DNA from: Palsa-360 sp963719875
GTDB taxonomy: Bacteria; Acidobacteriota; Terriglobia; Acidiferrales; UBA7541
Reading direction: 5' to 3'
DNA length: 64,000 bases
Assembly (NCBI GenBank): GCA_963719875.1
Contig: CAVRDJ010000004.1
Span: forward strand, 1,426,001 to 1,490,000
Part shown: piece after piece, positions 16,969-27,323 of the stretch
Numbering within the stretch: the first letter of the stretch is position 1
How the letters are laid out: each line of letters begins with the position of its first letter
Notes under the pieces: generated by a model
Told to the model about the DNA's origin: nothing
The model's input: only the letters and a program-made list of their open reading frames with translations
The model's database searches: none
Position numbers and translations under genes: made by a program

Positions 16969-19900
16969 TTATATCGGGAGCGCCATCATTCCCAACATCG
17001 GGATGCGTACCCATCCGGGCCGGCTGTTCAATTCATAGAGTATTTCATAGAGAGCCTTATCCAGCAGAAATACATCAAGCAGCTTCCGGAAGTCAGTGCT
17101 GCTCGAGGGAAAAAGGTCCGCGCCTTGTGCGGTGTCCCGGTAAGCACGCAGGAATTCCGCTGCCACGAACTGCTCCCAGAGCTGCGCCCAGGGTTCGAGA
17201 CGAGCGAGATCCTCGGGATGCCTCGCGGTGTAATTAATTAACGTTCCGTAGGCAGCATAACTGAAAGACCGCAACATGCCTGCCACATCCTTCAACGGGC
17301 ATTGCTTGGAGCGGCGGTATTCCAATGAACGAGCGGGCTCGCCTTCGAAATCCAGAATCACAAAATCGGTTTTTACCCGAAGCACTTGCCCAAGGTGGTA
17401 GTCTCCGTGAATTCGGATTCGCTGCGTTCGAAGACCATCGAATTTCACATTTCCTAAGTAATCCAGAATCCGGCGACGTCGACTCAAGGCCGAAGCAGCA
17501 ATCTCAACTACATCATCTGGCAAATCGGATACACGCTCCTTCAACACATCGAAGACGCCCGCGGCCTGCCGGCGAGTGTCTGCAAGCTGAGCAAGAAGAT
17601 CATCGGGCGTCATGGGTTCGGGCGCGAATGCCGAATCGTCCGTCGGTGAGGCCAATGCCAGGTGCAACTCAGCGGTTCGTCGCCCAAGCATTGCGGCGGA
17701 ATCGAGATAAATGCCCACATGGTCCCGTGCGAGTTGAGAAGTCGGCCTTCCGGAAAGATCGAGCGGATCGCCAAGTTCGGCACTCGCGTTTTCCGGAAGA
17801 GTTACCGCGGCACATGTCTCGTAGTAGCGGTCGAGTTCCTCGACGGTCCATTTCCAACCGTCACCCTCGTTCGCGACGAGGCCTTGCAGCATCGCGAGCG
17901 TGGTCGTTTCAGCGGCCGCTGCCGGTGCGTATTCGATCAAACCGGCAAACGGAGGTATGGCATTGAAGTTTGTTTTCTCGGTCAAGTATCGGCCGATCTC
18001 GCAATCAGGATTCACACCAGTTTCCAGGCGGCGAAACAACTTAAGAATGAACGCGTCTCCAAAGAGAATCGACGTATTGCTTTGCTCCGCCGAGCCGCGC
18101 CACACCTGCAATGGTGCCTTCGTGAGTCGCAAGATCTCCTGAAAAGCCTTGCCGCGCACGCCTTGGATCTGGCCATGGTGGGCCTCAATTTTTCGGGCAT
18201 TCTCTATCAGCGAGAACAACTCCGCGCATGCTTTGTCGTCAAACACTCCATCGTGCAGCAGGCCGCTGACTCCCTTCGATACGATGGCGGCAATACCCGC
18301 GTTGGGGGCCGCTCGCCGCAATTCTTCTCCGGCCTCCCCAAACGCCATCGCGAGCGGCAATTGATAGGTGTCCGACAATCCGCTATCGAAGCGCACCTCC
18401 ACGAGCGCCAACGCCGAATGCGATGTCTCCAACTCCGCCGAATCTGCAAATTCCGTCGCCTCGATATGGCGAGACTTCCCCGCAAACCATCGCTGCTTCG
18501 GCAAGTACTCCGGAAGATCCATGGTCTCCAGCCGCTCACGGCTCCTGCCTTCGAGAAGGCTTTCCCAGCCAGCGGCAAGATCGAGTGGCAGGTGTTCTGC
18601 AAAAACTTCGCTGGCCTCCGCGGATTCGGTCTTCCGCTGAAGCTCCAGCCAAAGAAAACTGTAGGGCGCTAAGGTAAGACGGTACGGGTGACGGTCCACG
18701 GCGGGGAATTCCACATAGCCGAGCATTTCTACCGGAATCAGGCCCTCAAGTTTTGAAAGATCCAAGTCGACCGGCTGCGCAAAACGGGAAAGATTGGCGA
18801 CGCACAGAACCTGTTCGCCATCATATTCACGAAGATACGCCAAAACTTTACGGTTAGCCGGGTTGAGAAACTCGATGGTGCCGCGACCGAACACACGGAA
18901 AAGTTTGCGTAAAGCGATCATGTTCCGCATCCAATGCAGGAGTGAAGATGTATCACTCTGCTGTGCTTCGACATTGATCGCTTCGTATCCCCAGACAGGA
19001 TCCATGATGACCGGGCTGTACAATCGGGCAGGCGTTGCCGTGGAAAAGCCGGCGTTCCGGTCGCCATTCCACTGCATGGGAGTTCGAACGCCGTTTCGGT
19101 CTCCGAGATAAATGTTATCTCCCATGCCAATTTCGTCCCCGTAGTACAGAACTGGAGTACCCGGAAAGGAAAGCAGCAGACTGTTCAGCAACTCGATTCG
19201 CCGGCGATTGTTGTCTACGAGCGGCGCCAGGCGCCTGCGGATGCCCAGATTGATGCGCATCCTCGGATCCGCGCTGTAGGCGAGATACATGTAATCTCGT
19301 TCATCATCGGTCACCATTTCCAGCGTCAGTTCATCGTGGTTCCTCAGGAATAAGCCCCATTGGCAAGAATCAGGGATGGCCGGGGTTTGCGCGACGATAT
19401 CGGTGATCGGCAGGCGGTCCTCCTGCCGCAACGCCATATAGATGCGGGGCATCAGCGGAAAATGAAATGCCATGTGGCATTCGTCGCCTTCCCCGAAATA
19501 CGGACGCACGTCGGTCGGCCATTGATTGGCCTCCGCCAAAAGCATTCGATTGGAGTAACCCGAATCGATTTCCCTCCGAAGCTTCTTGATGATCGCATGC
19601 GTTTCGGGAAGATTCTCGCAACTTGTGCCATCGCGCTCGACCAGGTAGGGGATCGCGTCCACCCGCAGGGCATCGACGCCCAGGTCCAGCCAAAAACTCA
19701 TGACCTTGACGATTTCTTCGACGACCCTTGGATTGTCAAAATTCAAATCCGGCTGGTGTGAAAAAAAACGATGCCAGTAATATTGTTTGGCGATCGGGTC
19801 CCAGGTCCAGTTGGATCGTTCGGTGTCGGTAAAGATAATTCGCGCATCTTTGTATTTCTTATCGGTGTCGCTCCATACGTAAAAGTCGCGATCCGGCGAG

Positions 19901-20283
19901 TTGGGAGGAGCTTGACGCGCCGCTTGAAACCACGGGTGTTGATCGGATGTATGATTCACTACCAGCTCGATCATGACTTGCAAATCACGATCGTGAGCGG
20001 CATCCAAAAAAGTACGAAAATCCTCCATGGTGCCGTACATCGGATGGACATTCAGGTAATCGGAAATGTCGTAGCCGTCGTCTTTCAGCGGCGAAGGGAA
20101 AAATGGCAGCAACCACACACAAGTGACGCCGAGATCCTGCAGATAGTCCAATTTCTGTAGCAAGCCTTGGAAATCACCGATTCCATCAGCGTTGCCGTCC
20201 TTGAACGCGCGAACGTGCAGCTCATAAATGATGGCGTTCTGGTACCAGAGAGGATCTGCTGCGCTGCCCGGCCGTTTTGCCAT
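16969..20283 (-). CDS. treS: Trehalose synthase-maltokinase fusion (TreS-Mak)
   Basis: 1104 residues, two enzymes in one chain. Residues about 10-560 are a GH13 trehalose synthase, which interconverts trehalose and maltose: VNHTSDQHPWF, the nucleophile Asp in DALRVDAIPYL, the acid Glu in LLAEANQWP, and FLRNHDELTLEMV. Residues about 600-1104 are a maltokinase, which makes maltose 1-phosphate from maltose and ATP: LPKQRWFAGKSR near its start, and the kinase catalytic motif HGDYHLGQ with the metal-binding DFEGEP around 960-983. The product feeds GlgE, encoded just upstream. The start ATG at 20283 has AAAGGA before it. It begins 18 bases after the glgB stop, implying one transcript. Confidence 0.96.
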   Translation of the reverse strand: MAKRPGSAADPLWYQNAIIYELHVRAFKDGNADGIGDFQGLLQKLDYLQDLGVTCVWLLPFFPSPLKDDGYDISDYLNVHPMYGTMEDFRTFLDAAHDRDLQVMIELVVNHTSDQHPWFQAARQAPPNSPDRDFYVWSDTDKKYKDARIIFTDTERSNWTWDPIAKQYYWHRFFSHQPDLNFDNPRVVEEIVKVMSFWLDLGVDALRVDAIPYLVERDGTSCENLPETHAIIKKLRREIDSGYSNRMLLAEANQWPTDVRPYFGEGDECHMAFHFPLMPRIYMALRQEDRLPITDIVAQTPAIPDSCQWGLFLRNHDELTLEMVTDDERDYMYLAYSADPRMRINLGIRRRLAPLVDNNRRRIELLNSLLLSFPGTPVLYYGDEIGMGDNIYLGDRNGVRTPMQWNGDRNAGFSTATPARLYSPVIMDPVWGYEAINVEAQQSDTSSLLHWMRNMIALRKLFRVFGRGTIEFLNPANRKVLAYLREYDGEQVLCVANLSRFAQPVDLDLSKLEGLIPVEMLGYVEFPAVDRHPYRLTLAPYSFLWLELQRKTESAEASEVFAEHLPLDLAAGWESLLEGRSRERLETMDLPEYLPKQRWFAGKSRHIEATEFADSAELETSHSALALVEVRFDSGLSDTYQLPLAMAFGEAGEELRRAAPNAGIAAIVSKGVSGLLHDGVFDDKACAELFSLIENARKIEAHHGQIQGVRGKAFQEILRLTKAPLQVWRGSAEQSNTSILFGDAFILKLFRRLETGVNPDCEIGRYLTEKTNFNAIPPFAGLIEYAPAAAAETTTLAMLQGLVANEGDGWKWTVEELDRYYETCAAVTLPENASAELGDPLDLSGRPTSQLARDHVGIYLDSAAMLGRRTAELHLALASPTDDSAFAPEPMTPDDLLAQLADTRRQAAGVFDVLKERVSDLPDDVVEIAASALSRRRRILDYLGNVKFDGLRTQRIRIHGDYHLGQVLRVKTDFVILDFEGEPARSLEYRRSKQCPLKDVAGMLRSFSYAAYGTLINYTARHPEDLARLEPWAQLWEQFVAAEFLRAYRDTAQGADLFPSSSTDFRKLLDVFLLDKALYEILYELNSRPGWVRIPMLGMMALPI

Positions 20284-20301
20284 GATTCCTTTCTTCGCGC
20301 C

Positions 20302-22209
20302 TTATTCAGCACTATGAGAATCTGCCTGGAAAGCGACGACTCCAAGAGGAGGAAGTCTCATGTTTAAAGTGAAAGGCCGGCCATGAATCGGAAGCGGAAT
20401 GGTTGACAGGCCGCCGAAATTTCCCTGCCCGCTTCCGCCATACAAGGGAGCGTCGCTGTTCAGGATTTCTTTCCAGGAACCCTCCAGGGGAACACCTACA
20501 CGGTAATTCTCTCTGCCAACTGGGGTGAAATTACAAACAAAAAGGATTTGGTCACCAGCGCTTCGACCGCGGCGGAGAAAGCTGATGACGCTTCGTTGCG
20601 AGTCCTTACAATCGACCCACTCGAATCCGGCAGGATTAGAGTCAAATTCGTAGAGCGAAGACTGGCCGCGGTACAGGGTATTGAGATCCCGCACCCAGCG
20701 CTGCAGTCCCGTGTGAAGTGGATTCTTCAGCAGGTGCCATTCGAGGCTCGCTTCATGATTCCACTCCGACCATTGCCCGAATTCATTCCCCATGAATAGG
20801 AGTTTCTTTCCAGGATGGCCAAACATGAAACCGTAAAGAAGCCGCAGGTTCGCAAATTTCTGCCAATCGTCGCCGGGCATCTTCCGCAGCATGGAGCCCT
20901 TGCCGTAAACGACTTCGTCATGCGAGAAAGGAAGCAAAAAATTTTCGGAAAACGCGTAGACCAGGCTGAACGTGATCAAGTTGTGGTGGTAGCTCCGAAA
21001 GATCGGGTCCTGCGACATATAGTCCAGCATGTCGTGCATCCAACCCATGTTCCATTTGAGGCCGAATCCGAGGCCTCCGAGGTAAGTAGGCCGCGATACT
21101 TGCGGCCAGGATGTCGATTCTTCAGCGATCATCATCACGTCGGGAAAAGTTTCGCAGACGCGCTCGTTCACCGCTCTCAAGAAATGAATTGCTTCGATAT
21201 TTTCTTTGCCGCCATATTGGTTCGGGATCCATTGCCCTTCACGCTTCCCGTAATCGAGATACAACATCGAGGCCACCGCGTCAACGCGAAGTCCGTCGAT
21301 ATGATACTTGTCGAACCAGAACAAGGCATTGCTGATGAGAAAATTTTGCACTTCATTCCGGCCGTAATTGAACACGAAAGTGTTCCAGTCCGGCTGCTCC
21401 GCCTGCCTCGGATCCGCGTGCTCATAGAGGTGTGACCCGTCGAAATAGCCGAGTCCCGCTTCATCCTTCGGAAAATGCGCGGGAACCCAATCCAGGATGA
21501 CGCCGATCCCATGCTGATGAAGATAATCGATGAGATACATGAAATCGGACGGCGTGCCGAACCTGCTGGTCGGAGCAAAGTAGCCGATGATTTGATATCC
21601 CCAGGAACCATCGAAGGGATGTTCCATGATGGGGAGAAACTCGACATGGGTAAAGCCCGCGTCGTGGACGTGATCGGCCAGAAGAGGAGCCATCTCGCGG
21701 TAGGTTAGCCAGCGATTCGCTTCCTTGGGCACGCGCCTCCAAGAGCCCAGGTGTACCTCATAAATGGAAATCGGAGAATTCAGGGAATTATTTTTTGCGC
21801 GGTTTGCCATCCAGGAATGATCAAGCCAGGAATAGTCTTGCAGATTCCACACGCGGGACGCGGTCCGAGGGCGAATTTCGGCGGCGAAACCATAGGGGTC
21901 GGCCTTATCTACTGCATACGGCCTGTCGCGGGATATCACGTGATACTTATAGACGGCGCCCGGTCCGATCTCCGGAACGAAGCCTTCCCAAACGCCCGCC
22001 GAACTGGGCCGCATGATATCCGTGGATCTATTCCAATTATTAAAGTCTCCAATCACCGAAATACGTTCGGCGTTTGGCGCCCAGACGGCAAACTGCACGC
22101 CAAGATGGCCATTCCTCTCGCTCAGGTGAGCGCCCAGCTTCTCGTACGCGCGAGTATGGGTGCCTTCCGCGAGGAGATATAGATCAAAATCGGTCAATGT
22201 TGATTGCAC
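20302..22209 (-). CDS. glgB: 1,4-alpha-glucan branching enzyme
   Basis: 635 residues from a GTG at 22207-22209 with AGGAAG seven bases upstream. The chain lacks the extra N1 domain of long GlgBs and begins close to the CBM48 module (GVQFAVWAPNAERISVIGDFNNW). GH13 motifs are complete: ILDWVPAHFP, GLRVDAVASMLYLDY with the nucleophile Asp, MIAEEST with the acid Glu, and LPFSHDEVVYGK. It moves alpha-1,4 chains to make alpha-1,6 branches on the glucan built by GlgE. It is 54 bases after glgE and 18 before treS-mak. Confidence 0.97.
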   Translation of the reverse strand: MQSTLTDFDLYLLAEGTHTRAYEKLGAHLSERNGHLGVQFAVWAPNAERISVIGDFNNWNRSTDIMRPSSAGVWEGFVPEIGPGAVYKYHVISRDRPYAVDKADPYGFAAEIRPRTASRVWNLQDYSWLDHSWMANRAKNNSLNSPISIYEVHLGSWRRVPKEANRWLTYREMAPLLADHVHDAGFTHVEFLPIMEHPFDGSWGYQIIGYFAPTSRFGTPSDFMYLIDYLHQHGIGVILDWVPAHFPKDEAGLGYFDGSHLYEHADPRQAEQPDWNTFVFNYGRNEVQNFLISNALFWFDKYHIDGLRVDAVASMLYLDYGKREGQWIPNQYGGKENIEAIHFLRAVNERVCETFPDVMMIAEESTSWPQVSRPTYLGGLGFGLKWNMGWMHDMLDYMSQDPIFRSYHHNLITFSLVYAFSENFLLPFSHDEVVYGKGSMLRKMPGDDWQKFANLRLLYGFMFGHPGKKLLFMGNEFGQWSEWNHEASLEWHLLKNPLHTGLQRWVRDLNTLYRGQSSLYEFDSNPAGFEWVDCKDSQRSVISFLRRGRSAGDQILFVCNFTPVGRENYRVGVPLEGSWKEILNSDAPLYGGSGQGNFGGLSTIPLPIHGRPFTLNMRLPPLGVVAFQADSHSAE

Positions 22210-22263
22210 CGCGTTACTTCCTTTCCTCGCGCACTGGCGCGACTGGGCTGAATTGCGCTCCCT

Positions 22264-24261
22264 CTAAAGATAATAATCAAAATTCTGTTCCGTGCGAACC
22301 CAGCGGCGTACTTGCAGGATGTGCGCCGGCAAACTTTCCGGCATGAGTTCCACGTAGTTCCGCGCTCCTTGCCACAGAAAGCGGCCTTCGCCAAGCAAAT
22401 CATGAACCTCAAAGGCTTTTGTCGCTTCGAGTCCGAGTGAATTGAGATCCAAATCAACCCAGCCTCTTTGGCCGTGGAATGAATCAAGATTGACGATGAC
22501 GATGATGATGTTGGATAGATCATCAGTCGCCTTGCTGTAACAAATCAAGGATGGATTATCCGTGCCGTGGAAGCGCAGATTGCGATTGCTCTGCAACGCG
22601 GGATTCTGTTTGCGAATCCGGTTGATGCGGGCGACAAATTCCTTCAAGCTCCAGGCGGCATCGAGATCGCGATGCTTGATTTCGTACTTCTCCGAATTCA
22701 GATACTCTTCGCTTCCCGGTTGGTAGGGAGTGTTTTCGCATAATTCGTAAGCCGGCCCGTAGATCCCGTAGCTCGACCCCAGCGTCGCCGCCAGAATAAA
22801 CCGAATCATGAATGCGGGGCGCCCGCCTACCTGCAAAAACTCCGGCAAAATGTCGGGAGTATTCGGCCATAGATTTGGCCGAAAGTATTCCCGTACTTCG
22901 GTTTGCGTAAGTTCGTTGATGTAGTCCGTCAATTCCTGTTTCGTGTTGCGCCACGCGAAATAGGTGTAGGACTGGGAAAAACCAACTTTGGCAAGCCGGT
23001 ACATCACGTGAGGCCTTGTGAACGCCTCCGCCAGGAAGATCACTTCCGGATATTGCTCCTTTATCCCGCTGATTAGCCATTCCCAAAACGCAATCGGCTT
23101 CGTATGGGGATTATCGACGCGAAAAATGCGCACTCCCTGCTTTATCCAAAAAAGAACAATCTCCTTCAGCTCCATCCACAGCGCATGCCATTCGCGGTTT
23201 TCAAAATCGAGCGGGAATATATCCTGATATAGTTTCGGAGGGTTCTCGGCATACTGGATCGTGCCGTCCGGCCGCGTTCGAAACCACTCTCGATGCTGCT
23301 TCACGTAGGGATGATCCGGTGTACATTGGAATGCAAGATCCAGAGCGACTTCAAGTCCGTGTCCATTGGCGCTGGCTATAAATTTTTTGAAATCTTCCAG
23401 TGTTCCCAGCTGAGGATGAATGGAGGCGTGGCCGCCTTCTTTGGAGCCGATCGCCCAGGGGCTGCCAACATCCTCCGGCTGCGCAGAGATGGAATTGTTC
23501 TTTCCTTTCCGGAATGTTTGTCCGATCGGATGGATTGGCGGAAGATAGACGACGTCGAAACCCATGGACCTGATGTAAGGAAGCCTGGCCTCGCAATCGC
23601 GGAGCTTTCCATGCCGCCCAAGCTCGGGTGAGCATGACCTGGGAAATACTTCATACCAGGTTGAGAATCGCGCCTTCTCACGATCCACCACCACGGCCAA
23701 TTGCTTCTCATACCGGGTGACGAGATCACGTTCCGGGTAGCGTCGAACGGCGTTGAGCAACTCCGAGTCAAGAGCGGCATTCTTCCCCGACTCTTCGTCT
23801 TTTTCCTCCCGCAAGCGGTGAATGAACCGGCGGAAGAGATCAGCGTCCCCGCCCGTGGCTCTCGCGGCCACTTCTTCAATGACCTGGGCTCCAATCAGCA
23901 GTTCGACGCGGATGTCCTGCCCGGCAGCGATTCGCTTGATCAAATCGCTGCGCCATGTTGCGAAACGATCGATCCAGCCCTCTACCGTATATTCGTACTG
24001 CCCCAAGCTCTGGACAGGGAACTCGCCACGCCACCGATCGTTTCCAATGGAGATCATGGGCGAATATTGCGCCGCGCCTTCATTTTTCCGCCAGTACGAA
24101 AGTTGACATGCGACTTGGTCGTGGCCATCGGCGAATACGATCGCTTCCACAACCACCGTTTCTCCAACCACGCGCTTAATGGGAAATCGGCCGCAATCGA
24201 TTTGAGGCCAAACGTGCTCAATTACGACACGACGCCGTCCGTCAACTTGGTCTTCCGGCAC
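22264..24261 (-). CDS. glgE: Maltosyltransferase GlgE (maltose 1-phosphate to alpha-glucan)
   Basis: 665 residues, the normal GlgE length, from a GTG at 24259-24261 with GAGGGGG nine bases upstream. N-terminal beta domain and helical insert are followed by a GH13_3 core: YLPPIHPIGQTFRKGKNN, the nucleophile in FRVDNPHTKP, the acid Glu in FLAEAFTRP, and SQSYTYFAWRN. It transfers maltosyl units from maltose 1-phosphate (made by Mak) to the end of a growing alpha-1,4-glucan in the cytoplasm. It lies between treY and glgB; the gap to treY is about 170 bases, the largest inside the run, so a second promoter may exist here. Confidence 0.97.
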   Translation of the reverse strand: MPEDQVDGRRRVVIEHVWPQIDCGRFPIKRVVGETVVVEAIVFADGHDQVACQLSYWRKNEGAAQYSPMISIGNDRWRGEFPVQSLGQYEYTVEGWIDRFATWRSDLIKRIAAGQDIRVELLIGAQVIEEVAARATGGDADLFRRFIHRLREEKDEESGKNAALDSELLNAVRRYPERDLVTRYEKQLAVVVDREKARFSTWYEVFPRSCSPELGRHGKLRDCEARLPYIRSMGFDVVYLPPIHPIGQTFRKGKNNSISAQPEDVGSPWAIGSKEGGHASIHPQLGTLEDFKKFIASANGHGLEVALDLAFQCTPDHPYVKQHREWFRTRPDGTIQYAENPPKLYQDIFPLDFENREWHALWMELKEIVLFWIKQGVRIFRVDNPHTKPIAFWEWLISGIKEQYPEVIFLAEAFTRPHVMYRLAKVGFSQSYTYFAWRNTKQELTDYINELTQTEVREYFRPNLWPNTPDILPEFLQVGGRPAFMIRFILAATLGSSYGIYGPAYELCENTPYQPGSEEYLNSEKYEIKHRDLDAAWSLKEFVARINRIRKQNPALQSNRNLRFHGTDNPSLICYSKATDDLSNIIIVIVNLDSFHGQRGWVDLDLNSLGLEATKAFEVHDLLGEGRFLWQGARNYVELMPESLPAHILQVRRWVRTEQNFDYYL

Positions 24262-24434
24262 GCGCAGGAACCCCCTCTTCAGAGAATGTAATCAGTCGGA
24301 AGATACCTCAGACTTATCTTCCAGGGCTGTTCTCCTTCATATTAGAGCAACCCGTCTGCCACTAGACCTCAGCCTTTGTGTTTATTTACCGATTTTTTTT
24401 GATGTATTTCCGCTAAAATGCATTTCAGTTAAGG

Positions 24435-27323
24435 CTACTGGCGGTCCGCAATCGTTTCGTTTGGAACCAGCAGGGCAACCGGAAATTCCTGAAACATGTC
24501 GCTTACCTCGAGGCATGGATTCCCGTCGCCAGGCCTGGTCTCGGTGGTCTTTGCCGTGAAGACATTGCGCCAGGAGTTCGGACTTGACGCGGGCAACTTT
24601 AAATTTATTCCGCTCCAAAAAGTTCCAAGCTTAGTCATTTCTACACTCTTGGGAATATTCGTCACCCATCTCGGAATGATTATAACTGCTTGTTCCTCTC
24701 CATGCCGTCTTAGGAACGCTAGAATGTGATGGGATTGATCGCCGGCTGCTTCCAGGGGAATAAATTCTCCTTCCCTGAACAACGTCGGTTGCTGGCGCCG
24801 GCAGCCGAGCGCCTTCCAGATCACGTATAGTTTAATGCGCCCAACCGGCCATTCTGCGAGCAGGTGCTTGGCAACCCCAGATGTATCGAAGAGCGCGTTG
24901 TCAAACAAAGCTTCCAGAGCTTCTGTTCGCGATTGAAAGTCGATGGGGCGGCGGTTGTCAGGATCCACGAGGTTGCGGCTCCAGAGTTCGGAGCCCTGAT
25001 AAAAATCCGGGACCCCCGGACAGGCGATTTTCAACAATGCCTGACTGAGACCGTTGATCATGCCGGCATAAGCCACTTTTTCGAGAAAATGAGCGACGCT
25101 GCACAAAAATGGCGCATTGTCCTGAGGAGAAAGAATCTTTTGGATGAAACTGCAGACCGCTTGTTCATGGGCAGTGTTTGGTTCCGTCCAACGCGTATGA
25201 ACCATTGCTTCCCGAATTGCCTTTATGGCGTAAGCCTGGAGGCGCTCCGAGATCGAGGTCAGTTCGGACCGGTCGGCAGGCCACATGCCCACAAGGGCCT
25301 GGTAGATCAAATATTCTTCATTGGGATCGGGCGCCTTGTGGCCATCCACGGCCAGTTTGTGTGATTCATTTCCTTTTGACCATTTGGCAATCTCTTCCGC
25401 CCACTCGTCGGGAATCTCTGAGAGGGCATTCAGCCGCGCGCGAACGTCCTCGCTGAGCTTCGTATCATGGGTGGAAGTGGCGTTCAGGGAATCCGGCCAG
25501 CGCCTCTGCCGCTCCCGGATAAATTCGACGAAGCATTCCCAGGCCTGAACCTTGGATGGTTCCGGATTTCCCCCGACTTCATTCAGAGAAAGGAGCGGGT
25601 AGTAAACGTATAGCGCCGTATCTTCGATTCCTTTCGCCACGATAGGTCCGGTAAACTGCTGCCAGCGCATCACAAAGGCAAGACGTTCCTCACGCTGATC
25701 CGACAGAATGTGAGGAGGGTTCGCGAGTGTGAGGACATCGCGCAGGAAGGTGAAACTCGCCCGGCGAAGTCGCGGCCGGCGCGTTCTTGCTTTCTCGATG
25801 GCGCGCTCGATCATTTGCTTCGCGGATTCGGGCGCATCGAGATTTCGAAAGTAGGTCCGGTAAACAGGGAAGCAGGCCGTTACCTCAATGAGCGCATCCA
25901 TCAACTCTGGACGCAATATATTCCTGGCGTAACGGTCGCGGGCAGCAAGGTCGGCCAATTGGCGCCCGAGTGACCGCATTTCCACTCGCAGCAGCGTATT
26001 CATTACAAGCTTTTTTTTCGCGTAGGTGACGTCGTCAAAATTCATGTCTTTGGAGATAAAGTCAGAATATATTTTCTCCAACTTACGCGCGCCGAGCGGG
26101 CATACGAACAGGCCATTCGCGGCATTCAAGTATTCATATCCGGTTGTTCCGGAAACAGGCCAATCCTCCGGCAGAAATTCGTCGCGCGAGAGAATTTTTT
26201 CGACTAGGACATAAGGAGGACCGGATTCGGGTGGCTGCGACGCGACCAACCGCTCTCGGAGCCTGTTCAGGTAGCCAACCGGGTCCCGCAATCCATCGAT
26301 ATGATCCACCCGCAGGCCGCGAATGGCCCCCTTGGCAAAGAGTTGGAAAATCTGGCCGTGGGTGGCGTCGAAGACAAGGGGATCCTCGGCGCGAATTCCA
26401 ACAAGATCAGTAATGGCAAAAAAACGGCGGTAGTTGATTCCCTCGTTCGGATCTTGCCAGTACGCGAGCCGGAAGTGCTGTTCGCCTAAGAGATGCTCAA
26501 GCGCGTTTCGGCTGGCTGCATTGCCTTTCCTGCCGTTAAAATCAACGATGTTTTCCTCGATAAACGTGGCGATTCCGGGGTTTTCAGACACCAGTAGTTG
26601 CAGCCGTTCGCGCACTGCGTCTTGCCGGACCCGCTTTTCGGCCTCCGGGGCCGATCGCGTCGATTCCGACAGCGACGATAAGGCCGCGATGATGCCGGAA
26701 TACTCTTGGAAGGCGGCGGAATCCTCGGACAACCTGGTTTTTAGTTCGTCGATGCGATGCTTGAGCAGCCGACGATAAGATCGAGGCATCAGTGGAAAAA
26801 TCGATTCGAAATACTGAACAAAGAATTTTCCGTTTTGAAAGATGAGCCGCAACTCGCCGCGGTCCAGGGTTTCACCAAAGGAGCGTCCGAGGACAGGCAG
26901 CAGCACTTTTCCTTCCAGATTTCGCGAGGGAGGATGCCAGTCAATATCGAAATAAGAAGCAAAAACGGATTCGCTGCCGTTTTCCAGGACATCCATCCAC
27001 CAACGATTCTCACTGCTGGCGGCCATATGGTTCGGCACGATATCCAGAATCAGGCGCATTCCATGTTCAAGGAGTTTATTTTGCAACTGCTCGAATTCGC
27101 CGGCGCTTCCGATGTCGGGATCGATCTGGGCAGGATCCGTTACGTCATAACCGTGCATGCTCCCTTTGCGGCTGGTCAGAATGGGTGAGGCATAAATATC
27201 AGTGATGCCCAGCTTCGCGAGATAATCAACGAGAGCGGTAGCACCCGAGAATCGGAACTCGCTGTTGAACTGAAGCCGATAGGTTGCTTCCGGAACGGGC
27301 GAATCGGGCATAATCCAGCTCAT
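24435..27323 (-). CDS. treY: Maltooligosyl trehalose synthase
   Basis: 962 residues, typical for TreY. Its hallmark start is visible (PEATYRLQFNSEF), then GITDIYASPIL, DIVPNHMA, FRVDH-type RVDHIDGLRDPVGYL, the lysine-glutamate segment YVLVEKIL with GTTGYEYLN, TSTHDTKLSEDVRARL, and the C-terminal PDFYQGSELW with DPDNRRPIDF. It turns the reducing end of a maltodextrin into a trehalose unit, which TreZ then releases. Its ATG overlaps the stop of the upstream GH57 gene by four bases, so the two are translationally coupled. Confidence 0.97.
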   Translation of the reverse strand: MSWIMPDSPVPEATYRLQFNSEFRFSGATALVDYLAKLGITDIYASPILTSRKGSMHGYDVTDPAQIDPDIGSAGEFEQLQNKLLEHGMRLILDIVPNHMAASSENRWWMDVLENGSESVFASYFDIDWHPPSRNLEGKVLLPVLGRSFGETLDRGELRLIFQNGKFFVQYFESIFPLMPRSYRRLLKHRIDELKTRLSEDSAAFQEYSGIIAALSSLSESTRSAPEAEKRVRQDAVRERLQLLVSENPGIATFIEENIVDFNGRKGNAASRNALEHLLGEQHFRLAYWQDPNEGINYRRFFAITDLVGIRAEDPLVFDATHGQIFQLFAKGAIRGLRVDHIDGLRDPVGYLNRLRERLVASQPPESGPPYVLVEKILSRDEFLPEDWPVSGTTGYEYLNAANGLFVCPLGARKLEKIYSDFISKDMNFDDVTYAKKKLVMNTLLRVEMRSLGRQLADLAARDRYARNILRPELMDALIEVTACFPVYRTYFRNLDAPESAKQMIERAIEKARTRRPRLRRASFTFLRDVLTLANPPHILSDQREERLAFVMRWQQFTGPIVAKGIEDTALYVYYPLLSLNEVGGNPEPSKVQAWECFVEFIRERQRRWPDSLNATSTHDTKLSEDVRARLNALSEIPDEWAEEIAKWSKGNESHKLAVDGHKAPDPNEEYLIYQALVGMWPADRSELTSISERLQAYAIKAIREAMVHTRWTEPNTAHEQAVCSFIQKILSPQDNAPFLCSVAHFLEKVAYAGMINGLSQALLKIACPGVPDFYQGSELWSRNLVDPDNRRPIDFQSRTEALEALFDNALFDTSGVAKHLLAEWPVGRIKLYVIWKALGCRRQQPTLFREGEFIPLEAAGDQSHHILAFLRRHGEEQAVIIIPRWVTNIPKSVEMTKLGTFWSGINLKLPASSPNSWRNVFTAKTTETRPGDGNPCLEVSDMFQEFPVALLVPNETIADRQ

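Noticed and set aside
17662..18672. Plus-strand open frame of 336 codons opposite treS-mak
   Set aside because: It lies wholly inside the maltokinase part on the other strand and shows no motif or ribosome-binding site.
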